A stretch of DNA of 64,000 nucleotides from an uncultured Prevotellaceae bacterium (GTDB lineage: Bacteria > Bacteroidota > Bacteroidia > Bacteroidales > Bacteroidaceae), in NCBI GenBank assembly GCA_947166305.1, contig CAMVDV010000005.1, positions 39,210-103,209 on the forward strand, read 5' to 3'. The translations under genes and the position numbers were made by a program. Below the pieces are notes generated by a model, which worked only from the letters and a program-made list of their open reading frames with translations, was not told the origin of the DNA and searched no databases. This document shows positions 62,208 through 64,000 of the stretch, in pieces (position 1 is the stretch's first letter; each line of letters starts with the position of its first letter).

Positions 62208-63265
62208 TGTATTGCTTTTAGATGTTTGCGGTATGTTTGCTTAGGGCTTGCCGTCCATTGATACGGACCGTAGAACTTCTCAATGAGCCATTTGGGCAAC
62301 ATTCGCTCAAAGTTGCGCACGAGAATGATGTCATACTTACGGTGGAAGTTTATCCAGCACTCATTGCAGTCCTTGGAATACTGGCATTGGGTCTGACATG
62401 CCGATGCACCGTTGAAAATCTCGTCGAGAGATTGCTCATGGATATTCCCCAGCACCACATCAAGATTCTGGCAGAGCGGTACGTCACCGTTGCTATGCAC
62501 GACGAGGCAACTCATGATGCTTTGGCAGCGCAAACGCAAATGCCCATTGCGCCACTGGTCGTAGAGTGCTACAAAGTCGAAATTCTCTTGTGTCTGGTGG
62601 ATGCTTTGCGGTATCTGCTTCACGAAGTCCGAAGTCGTCAGCAGTTCGCTTGTTGTGTCGAAGAAGGCCATTGTTCCATAGATGCCGATGCGAACGTCTA
62701 TATCGTAGTGCTTGGCAACGTCTATGACATAAGCCATATCTTCGAATGTGTTCCATGGAGACAGACAGAACATCAGCGATAGCGGCACCTCGTCTTTGAG
62801 CGCTTCGACCACCTCAATCACTCGGTCGTAGCCATCGCAGCCACGCATTCTTTGGTAAGTCTCGCGGCCACCGTCGAGAGAGACATACAGATGCCGGGGC
62901 TGATAGCGACGGACGGCATCTATGACACGACGGGGCGCGAGACAGTTAGATAGCAGCGTGTAGTTAGGGTGATTTTTCTGAAACCACGCCATGATCTCCT
63001 CAGCCTGCGGATGAAGGATAAACTCGCCGCCCTCCAGTCCTACGGTAGTCCTTCGTGTCACACATTTACTCTGGATGATCCGCTGAATGTCATTGAGCAA
63101 AAGATGCTCCACAGGTCGTTTCTGCCAGATGTTACAGTGCTTGCATTTCGACTGGCAGAGCGTAGTCGAATAAATCATCAGTTGCGATAGGCGCTTGTGC
63201 TTTGGCCTCATGACGTTGTTCAGATAGAGTAGCCCATTATAGGCGTAATCATAAATACTATACAT
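62204..63265 (-). CDS. Radical SAM protein with SPASM-like C-terminus
   Basis: A 353-aa radical S-adenosylmethionine enzyme. The cluster-binding motif is CQSKCKHC (Cys37, 41, 44; CX3CX2C). Further landmarks are VGLEGGEFILHP (about 75), which takes the role of the GGEP motif, and LYVSLDGGRETYQRMRGCDGY. The C-terminal cysteines (SCLVVHSNGDVPLCQNLD, ACQTQCQYSKDCNECW) resemble a SPASM/twitch auxiliary cluster site. No short precursor peptide gene was found next to it, so RiPP maturation is not supported. Coupled by ATGA overlap to a Gfo/Idh/MocA gene, it may act in modified sugar or surface-glycan metabolism; this is inference. Confidence 0.87.
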   Translation of the reverse strand: MYSIYDYAYNGLLYLNNVMRPKHKRLSQLMIYSTTLCQSKCKHCNIWQKRPVEHLLLNDIQRIIQSKCVTRRTTVGLEGGEFILHPQAEEIMAWFQKNHPNYTLLSNCLAPRRVIDAVRRYQPRHLYVSLDGGRETYQRMRGCDGYDRVIEVVEALKDEVPLSLMFCLSPWNTFEDMAYVIDVAKHYDIDVRIGIYGTMAFFDTTSELLTTSDFVKQIPQSIHQTQENFDFVALYDQWRNGHLRLRCQSIMSCLVVHSNGDVPLCQNLDVVLGNIHEQSLDEIFNGASACQTQCQYSKDCNECWINFHRKYDIILVRNFERMLPKWLIEKFYGPYQWTASPKQTYRKHLKAIQ

Positions 63266-63268
63266 ACA

Positions 63269-63318
63269 ATTCGTTGCAATTATGTTCTCTACTTATAAAG
63301 TCCAAAATTGCAACGAAT
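63269..63318. promoter_or_regulatory. 13-bp perfect inverted repeat upstream of the radical SAM gene
   Basis: ATTCGTTGCAATT (63269-63281) and AATTGCAACGAAT (63306-63318) flank 24 bp of AT-rich sequence between the barrel stop (63330) and the radical SAM ATG (63265). It could be an operator, a hairpin in the leader or part of a terminator; no T-run follows on the minus strand. Confidence 0.55.
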
Positions 63319-63329
63319 GACTGCACCGA

Positions 63330-64000
63330 TTACCACGTAAATCTGATGCCTATGGGCAATGTAAAGTTGAACGGATGCTCAGTGCGGTATGTTTCAATTT
63401 GTGTACCCGTCGGAATGTAGTATTGCAGACTTGGTTCTGCGAACAGTCCGATGTTGGGAGAGAAATTGTATTGCACGCCAAGACCTGTACCTACCGACCA
63501 CTGCCACGGAGCGTGGATGGTTGACTTGTCGGTAGCTTCCAACATGCCGTGCAAGTAGTAACTTGTGCTGAGCGGCGAGTAGAGAGGTATCTCCGTGGTA
63601 ACGCCGAGACTTTCGTAGAGGCTCCACGCCTTCCTATTATATATATTATAGGTGCCCTTCACGGGAATGCCGAGATAGTGGATGGTCTGCTGCTCATTGA
63701 TAGTATTACCATTTGAACCCATCTCAAATTCCGACTTCAACCTACTGTAGCTCAGCCCTGTCTCCAGTGCAAAGCGATTATTCAGTCTGTACTTTAATGC
63801 CAACGAGAAGTTGATGGGCATGTAGTGGTGGCTCTTACGGACAATCTTATCTGTGCCTGTACCTGTACCTTGCGCATCTCCGGCATTATTCAGTGCAATG
63901 TTCATAATGACGCTTCGGCTATGGCTGCTGCCGTCATCTGGCATCTCTGCCAAGAAGGCCGCATAGTCGCTCCAGTTCTCAAAGGTGACAGGCGATGGGG
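63330..64000 (-). CDS. Outer-membrane beta-barrel protein, partial (N-terminus outside window)
   Basis: The frame is open to the window edge; the track starts at a TTG inside it, but upstream codons (FENWSDYAAFLAEM) continue in frame. The visible part has a linker, then a small eight-stranded-type barrel: INFSLALKYRLNNRFALETGLSYSRL, YLGIPVKGTYNIYNR, WSVGTGLGVQYNFSPNIGLFAEPSLQYY and the terminal LPIGIRFTW. This matches PorT/OMP_b-brl-type porin-family proteins of Bacteroidales, which often have an N-terminal cytoplasmic-membrane anchored part. The function is unknown. It lies upstream of the radical SAM gene in the same direction. Confidence 0.8.
   Translation of the reverse strand, partial: PSPVTFENWSDYAAFLAEMPDDGSSHSRSVIMNIALNNAGDAQGTGTGTDKIVRKSHHYMPINFSLALKYRLNNRFALETGLSYSRLKSEFEMGSNGNTINEQQTIHYLGIPVKGTYNIYNRKAWSLYESLGVTTEIPLYSPLSTSYYLHGMLEATDKSTIHAPWQWSVGTGLGVQYNFSPNIGLFAEPSLQYYIPTGTQIETYRTEHPFNFTLPIGIRFTW

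Noticed and set aside
62204-63265. RiPP-maturing radical SAM cluster
   Set aside because: No short precursor-like ORF with a conserved leader lies within the flanking sequence available.

Overview
The window looks like a moderately GC-rich chromosome segment of a Bacteroidales bacterium, most likely Prevotellaceae. Support comes from Bacteroidetes-type promoters (TAnnTTTG with a TTTG/TTGC box about 19-20 bp upstream), absence of Shine-Dalgarno sites, a BspA-like LRR protein, a fimbrillin (type V pilus) locus with DUF3575 and DUF5119 partners, a T9SS-type C-terminal sorting domain, a FecR-like/ECF sigma/STN-receptor operon and a GH3 glycosidase. Species cannot be fixed from the sequence alone.

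Layout. 1-2.5 kb: 5' part of gyrB (minus), a repeat-rich spacer, and a secreted LRR protein (minus). 2.9-35 kb: a very large surface-structure locus on the plus strand, with one clear promoter at 2934-2965. Its order is DUF3575/OmpA-like outer-membrane protein, DUF5119 lipoprotein, three fimbrillin-like lipoproteins sharing an (S/T)RAD processing-like motif, a 3665-aa protein with a T9SS sorting domain, and a 4166-aa protein built of VYGGG/VFGGG repeats. The two giants fill 23.5 kb. 35.2-39.2 kb: a partner-switching module (sensor-SpoIIE phosphatase-RsbW-like kinase fusion plus a STAS protein) coupled to an outer-membrane barrel. 39.4-46.7 kb: a C-A-T-C-A-T-R nonribosomal peptide synthetase, predicted to release a dipeptide aldehyde. 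46.8-51.2 kb (minus): ECF sigma factor, anti-sigma and STN-domain outer-membrane receptor, with 4-bp overlaps. 51.5-53.9 kb (minus): TetR regulator, FabG-like reductase, pseudouridine synthase. 54.1 kb: initiator tRNA. 54.4-60.1 kb: GH3 glycosidase (minus) divergent from a TonB-receptor-like barrel and an exported Gfo/Idh/MocA oxidoreductase. 60.1-61.1 kb: repeats and a truncated lipoprotein gene. 61.2-64 kb (minus): Gfo/Idh/MocA oxidoreductase, radical SAM protein and a partial barrel protein.

The most unusual DNA-level signal is several classes of short repeats defined by a fixed period rather than a fixed sequence. At least eight intergenic arrays have a 22-nt period; each has its own palindromic word, but most share a GCCA(A/T)C-like linker, and four begin 17-25 nt after a stop codon. 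Other sites have 8-nt-period arrays. Seven-nt-period arrays and MITE-like inverted-repeat elements lie in frame inside coding genes (SpoIIE phosphatase, ECF sigma, anti-sigma, STN receptor, NRPS reductase domain, barrel protein), usually at domain linkers or predicted loops. A REP-like palindrome occurs five times. I found no CRISPR array, rRNA, insertion sequence or transposase gene.

At the protein level the two giant surface proteins are the main candidates for something undescribed. I do not recognise a named family for the GGG repeats. Their position behind fimbrillin genes resembles the Mfa5-type arrangement, in which a T9SS-exported protein serves a type V pilus. All functional statements rest on reading the translations; no database search was run.
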